Positions 33,855-41,284 of a stretch of DNA of 55,373 nt are shown in pieces. The notes beneath the pieces were generated by a model. That model searched no databases, had not been told where the DNA came from, and was given only the letters and a program-made list of their open reading frames with translations. The stretch is taken from assembly GCA_947450695.1 (NCBI GenBank), contig CANFWV010000016.1:1-55373 (forward strand), written 5' to 3'. How positions within the stretch are numbered: position 1 is the stretch's first letter; the number at the start of each line of letters is the position of its first letter. Made by a program: the position numbers and the translations under genes. This stretch comes from Comamonadaceae bacterium. GTDB lineage: Bacteria; Pseudomonadota; Gammaproteobacteria; Burkholderiales; Burkholderiaceae_C.

Positions 33855-33870
33855 ACGGCTTCGAAGCCGT
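33855..33870. repeat. 16-bp perfect palindrome after the pca genes
   Basis: ACGGCTTC-GAAGCCGT, immediately downstream of the PcaC-PcaD stop and 14 bases before the arfB start. It has no T-tract. It may be a weak 3'-end hairpin or a protein site. Confidence 0.4.
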
Positions 33871-33884
33871 TCACAATTCAGCCC

Positions 33885-34295
33885 ATGGCTACGATGTTCC
33901 ACTACCCTGTTGATGAGCGCGAGGTCGAGTTCAGCGCGATTCGCGCGCAGGGGGCGGGCGGGCAAAACGTCAACAAGGTGTCCAGCGCGGTGCATTTGCG
34001 CTTTGACATTGCGGCATCGTCGTTGCCAGTCGAGATCAAGGAGCGCTTGCTGTGCTTGAGCGACAGCCGCATCACGCAGGATGGGGTGCTGGTGCTGAAA
34101 GCACAGCAACACCGCACGCAAGAGATGAACCGCAGCGATGCCCTGGCGCGCTTGCAGGAGGTCGTTGACAGCGTGGCAGTTCCGCCCAAGGCCCGGCGGG
34201 CCACCAAACCGACCTATGGTTCGAAGCAACGGCGGCTCGAAGGTAAAAGCCAGCGATCCAGCCTCAAAAGCTCACGTGGCAAGGTGCAGGACTGA
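33885..34295 (+). CDS. arfB: Alternative ribosome-rescue factor ArfB (peptidyl-tRNA hydrolase)
   Basis: 136 residues. The GGQ motif (25-27, in RAQGAGGQNVNKVSSAVHLRF) hydrolyses peptidyl-tRNA. The basic C-terminal tail (ATKPTYGSKQRRLEGKSQRSSLKSSRGK, split here by about five-residue blocks) is what inserts into the empty mRNA channel of stalled ribosomes. Length and tail match ArfB/YaeJ rather than RF1/RF2. It is a housekeeping gene unrelated to the catabolic neighbours. Confidence 0.93.
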   Translation: MATMFHYPVDEREVEFSAIRAQGAGGQNVNKVSSAVHLRFDIAASSLPVEIKERLLCLSDSRITQDGVLVLKAQQHRTQEMNRSDALARLQEVVDSVAVPPKARRATKPTYGSKQRRLEGKSQRSSLKSSRGKVQD

Positions 34296-34313
34296 GACAG
34301 GTATAAACGTGGG

Positions 34314-35186
34314 ATGAATTCAGTCATCGACAACGTTCCCGCGGAAGTCTCTCAGGTTTTGCAATCCGCACGTCGCGTCTACACGCCCTGCGGAACGGGT
34401 CAGCTGGTCTGGCATATCTGGGGTGAGCAGGGGGCCGATCCAGCGCTGCCGCCGCTGGTGCTGTTCCATGGCGGCAGTGGCAGTTGGACGCATTGGCTGC
34501 GCAATCTGCTGCCGCTAGCCGCCTCCGGCCGCCGTGTGTTGGTGCCTGATTTGCCGGGGTTCGGCGACTCTGCCCTGCCGATCAATGGGGTGGATGTGGA
34601 TGCAGTGCCTGAGCCCTTGGAGGCCGGTTTGGCAGTTTTGTTGGGCGACACGGCTTGCGACCTGATGGGCTTTTCTTTTGGGGGCATGACGGCCGGTTTG
34701 CTGGTCCAGCGCTTTCCGAATCGGGTTCTGCGGCTGATACTGGTCGGCGCCCCCGGCTTTGGTATCCAGCCACTCGTGCCGTTCAAGCTCAAGGGCTGGC
34801 GCCATCTGCCCAGCGACGATCAGAAACTGGCTGCTCACCACCATAATTTGCAAGCGCTGATGCTGCATGATCCTGCCGCGATCACGCCGCTGGCATGCCA
34901 GATTCAGGCGGCCAATGCGGTGCGGGACCGCATGCCCGGACGTCGTCTGTCGCGTACAGACATCCTTGCCTGTGCCCTGCCGGAGATTTTTAGCCCGCTC
35001 TATTTGCTGTACGGCGAACACGATCCGTTTTACCAAGGGCAAGTTGGCCTGTATGACGCTGCGCTCCAGACCGCGCCCCATTTCAGGGCTTTGCGCGAAA
35101 TTAAGGCGTCGGGTCATTGGGCCCAGTTTGAGCAGCACGAGGCCTTCAACGCAGAAGTCTTGTCGATACTGAACGACAGCCTTTGA
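34314..35186 (+). CDS. Alpha/beta-hydrolase fold protein
   Basis: 290 residues. Oxyanion motif HGGSGSWTHW near residues 44-53, nucleophile serine in GFSFGGMTA, an acid in the late strand (LYGEHDPFY) and catalytic histidine in ASGHWAQFEQHE. The fold covers C-C hydrolases, esterases and lactonases, including NicD-like deformylases and RutD-like proteins. It is 18 bases after arfB and 117 bases before the island's first operon, so its membership in the island is uncertain. Substrate unknown. Confidence 0.8.
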   Translation: MNSVIDNVPAEVSQVLQSARRVYTPCGTGQLVWHIWGEQGADPALPPLVLFHGGSGSWTHWLRNLLPLAASGRRVLVPDLPGFGDSALPINGVDVDAVPEPLEAGLAVLLGDTACDLMGFSFGGMTAGLLVQRFPNRVLRLILVGAPGFGIQPLVPFKLKGWRHLPSDDQKLAAHHHNLQALMLHDPAAITPLACQIQAANAVRDRMPGRRLSRTDILACALPEIFSPLYLLYGEHDPFYQGQVGLYDAALQTAPHFRALREIKASGHWAQFEQHEAFNAEVLSILNDSL

Positions 35187-35232
35187 GGCTTTGCGTGATT
35201 CAACCGCGCTGAAAGTCTCGCGGCAAATTCTA

Positions 35233-35254
35233 TTTGTTCTATTGACAGAACAAA
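35233..35254. promoter_or_regulatory. Island operator A (8-6-8 perfect inverted repeat)
   Basis: TTTGTTCT (35233-35240) and AGAACAAA (35247-35254) around ATTGAC. It shares 17 of 20 core bases with operator B at 43650-43673. It overlaps the -35 of the predicted promoter of the first hydrolase operon, which points to repression. The binding protein is not identified. Confidence 0.72.
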
Positions 35255-35271
35255 CGCATGCGTGCAATAGT
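35242..35271 (+). promoter_or_regulatory. Predicted promoter of the first hydrolase operon
   Basis: Consensus -35 TTGACA (35242-35247) lies inside operator A. AATAGT (35266-35271), preceded by TG one base away (extended -10 form), follows after 18 bases. The first gene starts at 35304. Confidence 0.5.
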
Positions 35272-35303
35272 CTCAGCACTTATTTCATTGAAAGACAGCC
35301 CGC

Positions 35304-35990
35304 ATGGAAGCCTCTAGCAAGACCGCCCGACAGCTCTATACCGATGTCAAGGCCAACCCCACCCGCAAGCGTTTTGGTTTCGGAAAAATGCCGGCGTTGG
35401 TCAATATCGATCTTCAAAAAGCCTACACCAACGTTGGTGAGTTTGCGACGGCCTACGAAACCGATCCGCGTCAGCTGGAGTACGTGAACACGCTGGCCGA
35501 AGAATTTCGGACCAAAGGTTTCCCAGTGGTTTGGACCTATGTGGCGTACATGGATTCAGGCGAAGACTGCGGTGTCTGGGGCACCCGCACCAACACCCCT
35601 GATTCACTGCAAAACATCAAGGTCGGTAGCCGCCGCGCCGAATTTGACGACCGCTTGGTGATTGACCACAAGCGCGACATCATCGTCAACAAGCGCATGG
35701 CATCGGTCTTTTTTGAAACCAACCTCGGTTCGGTCTTTAATTTTCATGGTGTCGATACCCTCGTGGTGACTGGTGGGTCAACGTCGGGTTGCGTGCGTGC
35801 CACCGTGGTCGACAGTATTTCCCGGAGTTTTCGCACCATCGTCCCGGAAGAGTGTGTGGCCGACAAACATGAGGCACCGCACTTCGCCAATTTGTACGAC
35901 ATGGCGTTGAAGTACGCCGACGTGTTGTCGGTGCAAGAAACCATTGACCAGTTGCGCCGTGTGCCTTCTGCTGCCGGGAAAAATCAGTGA
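35304..35990 (+). CDS. Isochorismatase-fold cysteine amidohydrolase 1
   Basis: 228 residues with a full cysteine-hydrolase triad: D36 (VNIDLQKAY), K130 (VNKRMASVFF) and C163 (GGSTSGCVRATVVDS). The 'TSGCVRATVVDS' block is that of the N-carbamoylsarcosine amidase group, whose members hydrolyse amides or ureido groups such as maleamate, ureidoacrylate and N-carbamoyl compounds. First gene of an operon whose next gene starts with GTGA overlap. It probably releases ammonia or a carbamoyl group from a ring-opened intermediate. Substrate unknown. Confidence 0.85.
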   Translation: MEASSKTARQLYTDVKANPTRKRFGFGKMPALVNIDLQKAYTNVGEFATAYETDPRQLEYVNTLAEEFRTKGFPVVWTYVAYMDSGEDCGVWGTRTNTPDSLQNIKVGSRRAEFDDRLVIDHKRDIIVNKRMASVFFETNLGSVFNFHGVDTLVVTGGSTSGCVRATVVDSISRSFRTIVPEECVADKHEAPHFANLYDMALKYADVLSVQETIDQLRRVPSAAGKNQ

Positions 35991-36904
35991 AGCGCGATCC
36001 GGCACTTTACGACTACCTGCCGTACAACGCCGAACGGCCTGTGATCCGCTGGCCGGGTGGCGCACGGGTGGCCTTTTGGGTCGCACCAAACGTGGAGTTT
36101 TATGAGTTGAACCCGCCGCGCAATCCGGCCCGTCCACCGTGGGCCAGGCCATCACCCGATGTGCTGAATTATTCCTACCGCGACTACGGCAACCGTGCTG
36201 GTTTCTGGCGCATGCTGGACGCCATGAAGCGTTGCAACGTACGTGGCAGTGTGTCCTTGAACGTCGCTATGTGCGAGCACCATCCGGAAGTCATCAAGGC
36301 CTGCGCTGACAACGGCTGGGAGTTTTATTCACACGGCACCTACAACACGCGTTACCTGATGGGCATGAGCGAAGCCGAAGAACGTACGGTGATTCAAGAC
36401 TCCATCGACACCATCCGCCAGCACACCGGTCAAAAGCTGGACGGCTGGTTAGCGCCCGCGCTGACCTACACGCCCAACACCCTAGACCTGGTGGCGGAGA
36501 TGGGTTTGACCTACATTTGCGATCTGTTTCATGATGACCAACCGGGTCCAGTCAAGGTCAAAAAGGGCCGTTTGACCAGCGTCCCGTACTCGCTGGAAAT
36601 GAACGACACGATCGTCTACAACGTCAACTTGGTGCAACCGCGACGCTACGCCGATATATTGAAACGCCAGTTTGATCGCTTGTACGAAGAGGGTGAGGCG
36701 TCAGGCACTGTGATGTGTATTCCGTTGCACCCGTATCTGGTCGGGCAGCCTTACCGCATGGCGGCGTTTGAAGAAGCGCTGTCTTACATCACCAGCCACG
36801 ACAAGGTCTGGTTGGCCACCGGCCGCGAGATCGCCCAACATTTCAACGACCATTACTTTGATGCTTTTGCGGCCGCTGCCCAGCCCGTGGGAGAAGCCCC
36901 ATGA
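35987..36904 (+). CDS. PuuE/allantoinase-like polysaccharide-deacetylase-fold protein 1
   Basis: 305 residues from GTG 35987, overlapping the amidohydrolase stop. The NodB-fold motifs are of the PuuE type: RDYGNRAGFWR (65-75), FYSHGTYNTRY (114-123, with H116 as probable catalytic or metal histidine), GWLAPALTYTPNTLDL, and IPLHPYLVGQPYRM near the C-terminus. PuuE is an allantoinase that opens a cyclic ureide; many relatives are unassigned. Length matches PuuE-like proteins. Shares clear similarity with the three other copies in the island, closest to copy 3 by the SHGxYNTRY block. Confidence 0.85.
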   Translation: MKRDPALYDYLPYNAERPVIRWPGGARVAFWVAPNVEFYELNPPRNPARPPWARPSPDVLNYSYRDYGNRAGFWRMLDAMKRCNVRGSVSLNVAMCEHHPEVIKACADNGWEFYSHGTYNTRYLMGMSEAEERTVIQDSIDTIRQHTGQKLDGWLAPALTYTPNTLDLVAEMGLTYICDLFHDDQPGPVKVKKGRLTSVPYSLEMNDTIVYNVNLVQPRRYADILKRQFDRLYEEGEASGTVMCIPLHPYLVGQPYRMAAFEEALSYITSHDKVWLATGREIAQHFNDHYFDAFAAAAQPVGEAP

Positions 36905-37845
36905 GCACGACGAATCCCAAAGCTTTGCCTGAAAATTATCTGGACTATCCGCTGCGCCGCTACGGCATGGACCATGACCGATACGACTGGTCGATGTTGC
37001 CTGAGCGCAAACCGGTGGTCTGGCCAAACAATGCCCGCGTTGCCCTGTGGGTGGTGCCGGCGCTGGAGTGGTTTCCGCTGAACATGGCGGGTGTTCCCTT
37101 CAAACCGCCTGGTGCCATGCAAACCGCTTACCCGGACCTGCGTCACTACACCCTGCGCGACTATGGCAATCGGGTGGGCATTTTTCGCATCATGAAGGCG
37201 CTCGATAAACACGGTATTCGGCCCACGGTGGCGGTCAACGCCGCTGTCGCTGTTCGTTACCCCTCACTCATCAAAGAGTGCACGCAGCGAGGCTGGGAGA
37301 TCATGGCAAACGGTCTGGACATGGACCATTTACACCATGCCGGTCTGGCGCTTGACGATGAGAAAAAGCTGATTGACACCACGCTAGAGATTTTGCGTCG
37401 GGCCAGTGGTCAGGCGGTCCGGGGTTGGTTGTCACCGGCCAAGTCAGAGTCGGCCAGCACCTTGGACTTGCTGGGCGCTGCGGGCATGGATTACGTCTGC
37501 GACTGGGTCAATGACGACATGCCCTACGCCATGCGCACTGCCAGCGGACCGATTCACGCGATGCCGCACCCGATCGACATCGACGATCACACCATCCTGG
37601 TTCAAAACCACCACACCGAAGATGATTTCAGGGACCAACTCTGCGACCAGTTCGACTTGTTGTACAAAGAATCAGCCACGGCGGGTGGGCGGGTCATGTC
37701 TATTTCACTGCACCCTTGGGTGATCGGTCAGCCTTACCGCATGCGCGCGCTGGAAGAAGCGCTGGCGCACATCATGCGTCACAAGGGCGTGTGGGCGGCG
37801 ACCGGAAGCGAGATTCTGGATGCCTGGAAAACATCACAGGCTTGA
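36901..37845 (+). CDS. PuuE/allantoinase-like deacetylase-fold protein 2 (motif-altered)
   Basis: 314 residues, start overlapping copy 1 stop (ATGA). It keeps TLRDYGNRVGIFRIM, GWLSPAKSESASTLDL, VNDDMPY and ISLHPWVIGQPYRM, but the SHG histidine of copies 1 and 3 is asparagine (N137 in IMANGLDMDHLHH), with a histidine cluster six residues later. Chemistry may therefore differ: a different substrate, a relocated metal ligand, or a non-catalytic partner of copy 1. Operon with copy 1 and the amidohydrolase. Confidence 0.82.
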   Translation: MSTTNPKALPENYLDYPLRRYGMDHDRYDWSMLPERKPVVWPNNARVALWVVPALEWFPLNMAGVPFKPPGAMQTAYPDLRHYTLRDYGNRVGIFRIMKALDKHGIRPTVAVNAAVAVRYPSLIKECTQRGWEIMANGLDMDHLHHAGLALDDEKKLIDTTLEILRRASGQAVRGWLSPAKSESASTLDLLGAAGMDYVCDWVNDDMPYAMRTASGPIHAMPHPIDIDDHTILVQNHHTEDDFRDQLCDQFDLLYKESATAGGRVMSISLHPWVIGQPYRMRALEEALAHIMRHKGVWAATGSEILDAWKTSQA

Positions 37846-37849
37846 ACCT

Positions 37850-38416
37850 TCAGACGGGCGTCTGGGCATTGACTTCAGCCAGGTCATTCCAGACGTCTTG
37901 CCTTCGGATCAATCCATCGGCAATTTCGAATCGGTCGATGAAGCGGATCTTCTCGAAGCTCGTACCGTCAAGCCAGAGGCCGCTCAAGGTGCCGGAGCAG
38001 TACACCACGGTAACGCCATCGGCCCAGCTCTCATCAAAGCGTTCGTAGTATTTGGCGATATGGCTGTAGCGGGCTTTGGCCCAATCCACCAATTCGGCGA
38101 GGTGCTGCATGCGTGCATCGCCCGGAAACTGCATGACAAATTTTGGAGCCAGCAGGGCGCTGGCTGCGGCCAAATTGCGCGCTTGCATCAGCTCCAGAAA
38201 TTCACGCACCAGCGCGCTGGCATCAGCGCATTCCGGTCCGCCCTTGGAGAACACCCGGCCATCGCGTTGGTAGGTGTGGGCGTGGTTCACGAACACCGTG
38301 GTGCCCGCGGCGGCAGCTGCAATCACAGAGCGTGCAGCAAGTGCGACACGGCCCACCAGCCGTTCTTCGGCCTGTGCGCTGTAGCCGGGTAACAAAGTGA
38401 TGGAAATAACGGGCAT
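37850..38416 (-). CDS. Tautomerase-NTF2 (SnoaL-like) fusion protein
   Basis: 188 residues on the strand opposite to its neighbours. Residues 1-62 look like the 4-oxalocrotonate tautomerase fold with Pro directly after Met (MPVISITLLPGYSAQAEERLVGRVALAA, ending TTVFVNH), where Pro1 would be the catalytic base. Residues about 70-185 look like an NTF2/SnoaL-like cone (LVREFLELMQARNLAAASALLAPKFVMQFPG ... FIDRFEIADGLIRRQDVWND). It converges on deacetylase 2 with four bases between stops and diverges from deacetylase 3 with 35 bases between starts. An isomerase acting on an unsaturated acid fits, but is inference. Confidence 0.72.
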   Translation of the reverse strand: MPVISITLLPGYSAQAEERLVGRVALAARSVIAAAAAGTTVFVNHAHTYQRDGRVFSKGGPECADASALVREFLELMQARNLAAASALLAPKFVMQFPGDARMQHLAELVDWAKARYSHIAKYYERFDESWADGVTVVYCSGTLSGLWLDGTSFEKIRFIDRFEIADGLIRRQDVWNDLAEVNAQTPV

Positions 38417-38451
38417 GGTTTTTATCTTGTTGGTTTCACGGAAGTTGAATC

Positions 38452-39369
38452 ATGCCTGCTTTTGAAAAGGCTTTGCTTGTGCCAGGCAGTGTTGAGCGCA
38501 TTGCGTATAGCGCGGCGCCTGACCGCCTGCCCCTGCGTTGGCCGGGCGGTGCGCGCGTGGCCTTGTGGGTTGCGCCGAATATCGAACATTACGAATACCT
38601 GCCGCAGCAAGTGAGCGTGCGTGACCCTTGGCCACGCACGCCGCACCCCGATATATTGGGCTACGGCTTGCGCGACTATGGCAACCGGGTGGGCGTCTGG
38701 CGGCTCATGGAAGTCTTTGATCGCTACCGTTTGCCCTGCACGGTGTCGCTGTCCATGTCGGTACTCGACATGTACCCGGAGATTGCCGAGGCCATGCTGA
38801 ACCGGTCTTGGGAGTTCATGTCGCACGGGCTTTACAACACTCGCTACCACTGGAATATGAGTGAAGACGAGGAGCGTGCGGCCATTGACGCCTGTCAAGA
38901 AATTCATCGACGGGTCACCGGACGCTCTTTGAACGGTTGGTTTTCGCCAGCGGCATCAAACACCTTGAACACGCCCGATTTAGTTGCTGAGGCGGGCATC
39001 AGCTACTTGTGTGACCTGTACCACGACGACCAACCCACACGGATTCGGGTGCGCAGTGGAGAGCTTTTTTCTCTGCCCTACTCGATGGAAATCAATGACA
39101 GCATTGCTTGGCGAAGGGGGCAGGAAGCGGCCGCCTTTGCGCAAAAAATCTGCGATGAATTTGACACGCTGTATGCCGAGGGTGCCGACCACGGCAAGGT
39201 GATGAACATTGCCGTGCACCCTTTCATCATGGGGCAGCCACATCGCATCGAGCACTTGGCGCGAGCACTGGATTACATCCTTGGGCACAGCGGTGTTTGG
39301 TGCGCCACAGGCTCTGAAATCGTCGCCAGCTATCGGGCTCAAATGCTGGGTGTGGCAACGCCCAACTGA
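38452..39369 (+). CDS. PuuE/allantoinase-like deacetylase-fold protein 3
   Basis: 305 residues. Motifs GLRDYGNRVGVWRLM, FMSHGLYNTRYHW (H125), GWFSPAASNTLNTPDL, YHDDQP and IAVHPFIMGQPHRI follow copy 1 closely, including the exact length. First gene of the second hydrolase operon. The 35-base gap to the divergent tautomerase fusion leaves little room for separate promoters, so expression may depend on readthrough from the first operon. Confidence 0.85.
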   Translation: MPAFEKALLVPGSVERIAYSAAPDRLPLRWPGGARVALWVAPNIEHYEYLPQQVSVRDPWPRTPHPDILGYGLRDYGNRVGVWRLMEVFDRYRLPCTVSLSMSVLDMYPEIAEAMLNRSWEFMSHGLYNTRYHWNMSEDEERAAIDACQEIHRRVTGRSLNGWFSPAASNTLNTPDLVAEAGISYLCDLYHDDQPTRIRVRSGELFSLPYSMEINDSIAWRRGQEAAAFAQKICDEFDTLYAEGADHGKVMNIAVHPFIMGQPHRIEHLARALDYILGHSGVWCATGSEIVASYRAQMLGVATPN

Positions 39370-39401
39370 TTTTTTTTTGACACTTTTAAAGAGGACTTCC
39401 C

Positions 39402-40076
39402 ATGTCGACTCCTGCAGACTATATCCGGGCTTTCATGCCCGATCGACCTGTTCAACCCAGCCGCGCAGCGCTGGTGATCATCGACATGCAATACGCCACG
39501 GGTTCGCGTGTGGGTGGTTTGGGTCGCAAGCTCAAGGCCGATGGCTCGACGGTCGGTGACTACCGTTTTAACCGCATTGAACAGTCGGTGCTGCCCTGCA
39601 CCTTGCGTTTGCGGGCACTCTTCAACCAACTCAAACTGCCGGTGCTTCACGTCACCCTGGGCGCCGCAAATCCCGATGGCAGCGATGCGCCTATTCATTT
39701 GCGCAAACTACTGGTCGAATTCAGCAACTTCGTCGGAAGCCGAGAGCATGAAATTCTGGACGAGCTTAAACCACTGCCCGGCGAACATGTGCTGCGCAAA
39801 ACGACCATCGGTGCATTTGCATCGACCAACATCGACAGCCTGCTGCGCGCCTTGGGCGCTGAGCAGCTTTATCTGGCGGGCGTGTCGACCAATATGTGTG
39901 TTGAGACCACGGCGCGCGAAGCTGCAGACAGAGGTTATCTGGTGACGCTGGTGGAAGACGCTTGTGGCACGACGCACGAGGATCTGCACCACGTCACGAT
40001 GCGTAATTTTCAGCGTTTGTTTGGTCGGGTCCGCTCGACCGATGAAGCCTTGGTCGAACTGCAGATGCCGGCTTGA
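39402..40076 (+). CDS. Isochorismatase-fold cysteine amidohydrolase 2
   Basis: 224 residues with triad D28 (LVIIDMQYA), K133 (LRKTTIGAF) and C166 (VSTNMCVETTAREA). A ribosome-binding site GAGGA (39391-39395) precedes the ATG. It is only distantly similar to amidohydrolase 1, so it is not a recent duplicate and probably acts on a different amide. 'STNMCVETTARE' is of the ureidoacrylate/maleamate/nicotinamidase type. It lies between deacetylase 3 and the racemase-fold gene. Confidence 0.85.
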   Translation: MSTPADYIRAFMPDRPVQPSRAALVIIDMQYATGSRVGGLGRKLKADGSTVGDYRFNRIEQSVLPCTLRLRALFNQLKLPVLHVTLGAANPDGSDAPIHLRKLLVEFSNFVGSREHEILDELKPLPGEHVLRKTTIGAFASTNIDSLLRALGAEQLYLAGVSTNMCVETTAREAADRGYLVTLVEDACGTTHEDLHHVTMRNFQRLFGRVRSTDEALVELQMPA

Positions 40077-40100
40077 TCGTCATTGAACCTGGAGTCCGTG

Positions 40101-40868
40101 ATGAAAAAAGTGTTGACTATCGTTCCCTTTGCCATGTCGTCAGAGAACTTGGCGCTGCGACAGCAGCAGCTGCAAGGTTTGCAGTTCGGACCTGATCTGC
40201 AGTTTGAATACCGTTCGGTCAAAGCCGGGCCGGTCAACTATTCCAGCCACCATGACTTTGTATTGGCTGATGCGTCTATTTTTGAAGCCGGCTGCAGAGC
40301 GCAAGACGAAGGCTTTGCGGCTGTCTGCATTGACACCATGAGTGACTCCGGTGTGGCGGCGCTGCGATCGGTGCTCGACATTCCCGTGTTCGGTCCGGGC
40401 AAGGTTGCCATGTTGACGGCACTCATGCTGGGCGATAGATTCTCAATTTTGACCATGGCCAGTCGCTGGAAGCCGCTGTATAAAAAAGCGCTGGACGAGT
40501 TGGGGATGCATCACAAATGCGCGTCAGTGCGGGCGATTGAAGTCAGCCCCGACAACCAAGGCTTGCTGTCAGGCAAGGAAGAAGAAGTTTTCCCCTTGCT
40601 CGAAGCTGCGGCCATGAAAGCCATTGAGATCGACGGTGCAGACGTCATCATTCTCGGGTCGACCACGATGCACCAAGCCCACAGTTATTTGCAAAGCCGC
40701 TTGCCGGTGCCCGTCATCAATCCCGGTCCGCTGAGCTACAAGATGGCGGAAGCGGCCTTGGCCTTGGGACATTCGCACAGTCGAACCGCCTACCCGCGAC
40801 CCATGCATCCGCGCTTAGACATGCTCGAAGCCATGATGGTCGCGGCTAAAGAACAGGCGCGGTCGTGA
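40101..40868 (+). CDS. Asp/Glu/hydantoin racemase-fold protein lacking the second active-site cysteine
   Basis: 255 residues from ATG 40101 (MKKVLTIVPF; GGAG nearby), preferred over an ATG six codons upstream. The first catalytic cysteine is kept (C76 in AAVCIDTMSDSGVAAL), but the second, normally in a G-C-A/T-x-M motif, is serine (S187 in IILGSTTMHQAH). Two-base racemisation is thus doubtful. One-cysteine members of this superfamily, such as arylmalonate decarboxylase, do decarboxylation, and maleate isomerase does cis-trans isomerisation. Fold relatives include allantoin and hydantoin racemases. Follows the amidohydrolase and overlaps the NTF2-like gene. Confidence 0.82.
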   Translation: MKKVLTIVPFAMSSENLALRQQQLQGLQFGPDLQFEYRSVKAGPVNYSSHHDFVLADASIFEAGCRAQDEGFAAVCIDTMSDSGVAALRSVLDIPVFGPGKVAMLTALMLGDRFSILTMASRWKPLYKKALDELGMHHKCASVRAIEVSPDNQGLLSGKEEEVFPLLEAAAMKAIEIDGADVIILGSTTMHQAHSYLQSRLPVPVINPGPLSYKMAEAALALGHSHSRTAYPRPMHPRLDMLEAMMVAAKEQARS

Positions 40869-41266
40869 ACGCTTCACATTCTCCATTAACAGCGCCAGCG
40901 CTGGTCGAATTGGCCGAGCGTTACTTCGCCGCTGTTGACCGTCACGACGTGCCGGCGGTGTTGGCTTGCTTTGCCCCCGACGCGCGTTTCAGCATTGCTA
41001 CTTATTCGACCTTGTACGAAGGTCGCGATACTCAATTGCGCGCTATGTTTGAACGACTCAACGAGCGTTATGCCCAAGTCTGGCATGGTCATTTTGACCA
41101 TGTGGTCGATGTGGCGAAGCAACGCATTGCCAGCCGTTTTGAAGTTGAAAACATCACTCACGACGGGCAGAAGTTGTTGAAGAATAACTGCAACTTCTTT
41201 CGACTGCAGGACGGCTTGTTTGTCGAGGTGTTTGTTTACATGAGTGGCGACAATTCTTTGCGCTGA
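40865..41266 (+). CDS. NTF2-like (SnoaL-type) small protein
   Basis: 133 residues from a GTG that overlaps the racemase-fold stop (GTGA). The pattern LAERYFAAVDRHDVPAVLACFAPDARFSI at the start and NCNFFRLQDGLFVEVFVYMSGDN at the end is typical of NTF2-like cone folds, which serve as small isomerases, dehydratases or hydrolases. It resembles in fold, though not closely in sequence, the C-terminal half of the tautomerase fusion. Substrate unknown. It is the last gene of the second hydrolase operon and converges on the MmgE/PrpD gene. Confidence 0.78.
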   Translation: MNASHSPLTAPALVELAERYFAAVDRHDVPAVLACFAPDARFSIATYSTLYEGRDTQLRAMFERLNERYAQVWHGHFDHVVDVAKQRIASRFEVENITHDGQKLLKNNCNFFRLQDGLFVEVFVYMSGDNSLR

Positions 41267-41284
41267 ATCGTCGCCAGCAATGCA

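Noticed and set aside
39377..39401. TTGACA at 39377-39382 as a promoter for amidohydrolase 2
   Set aside because: A -10 at the normal distance would fall on the start codon at 39402 and there is no suitable hexamer; the T-run belongs to the gap after deacetylase 3.
34314..40868. Canonical aerobic nicotinate (nic) cluster
   Set aside because: An alpha/beta hydrolase, isochorismatase-fold amidase and racemase-fold enzyme recall NicD, NicF and NicE, but there is no NicC-type monooxygenase or NicX dioxygenase, and the PuuE-like and LeuCD-like genes are not part of that route.
35987..40868. Canonical uric acid/allantoin degradation
   Set aside because: PuuE-like and racemase-fold genes fit in part, but no urate oxidase, HIU hydrolase, OHCU decarboxylase, allantoicase or ureidoglycolate lyase is present and the racemase-fold protein lacks one catalytic cysteine.
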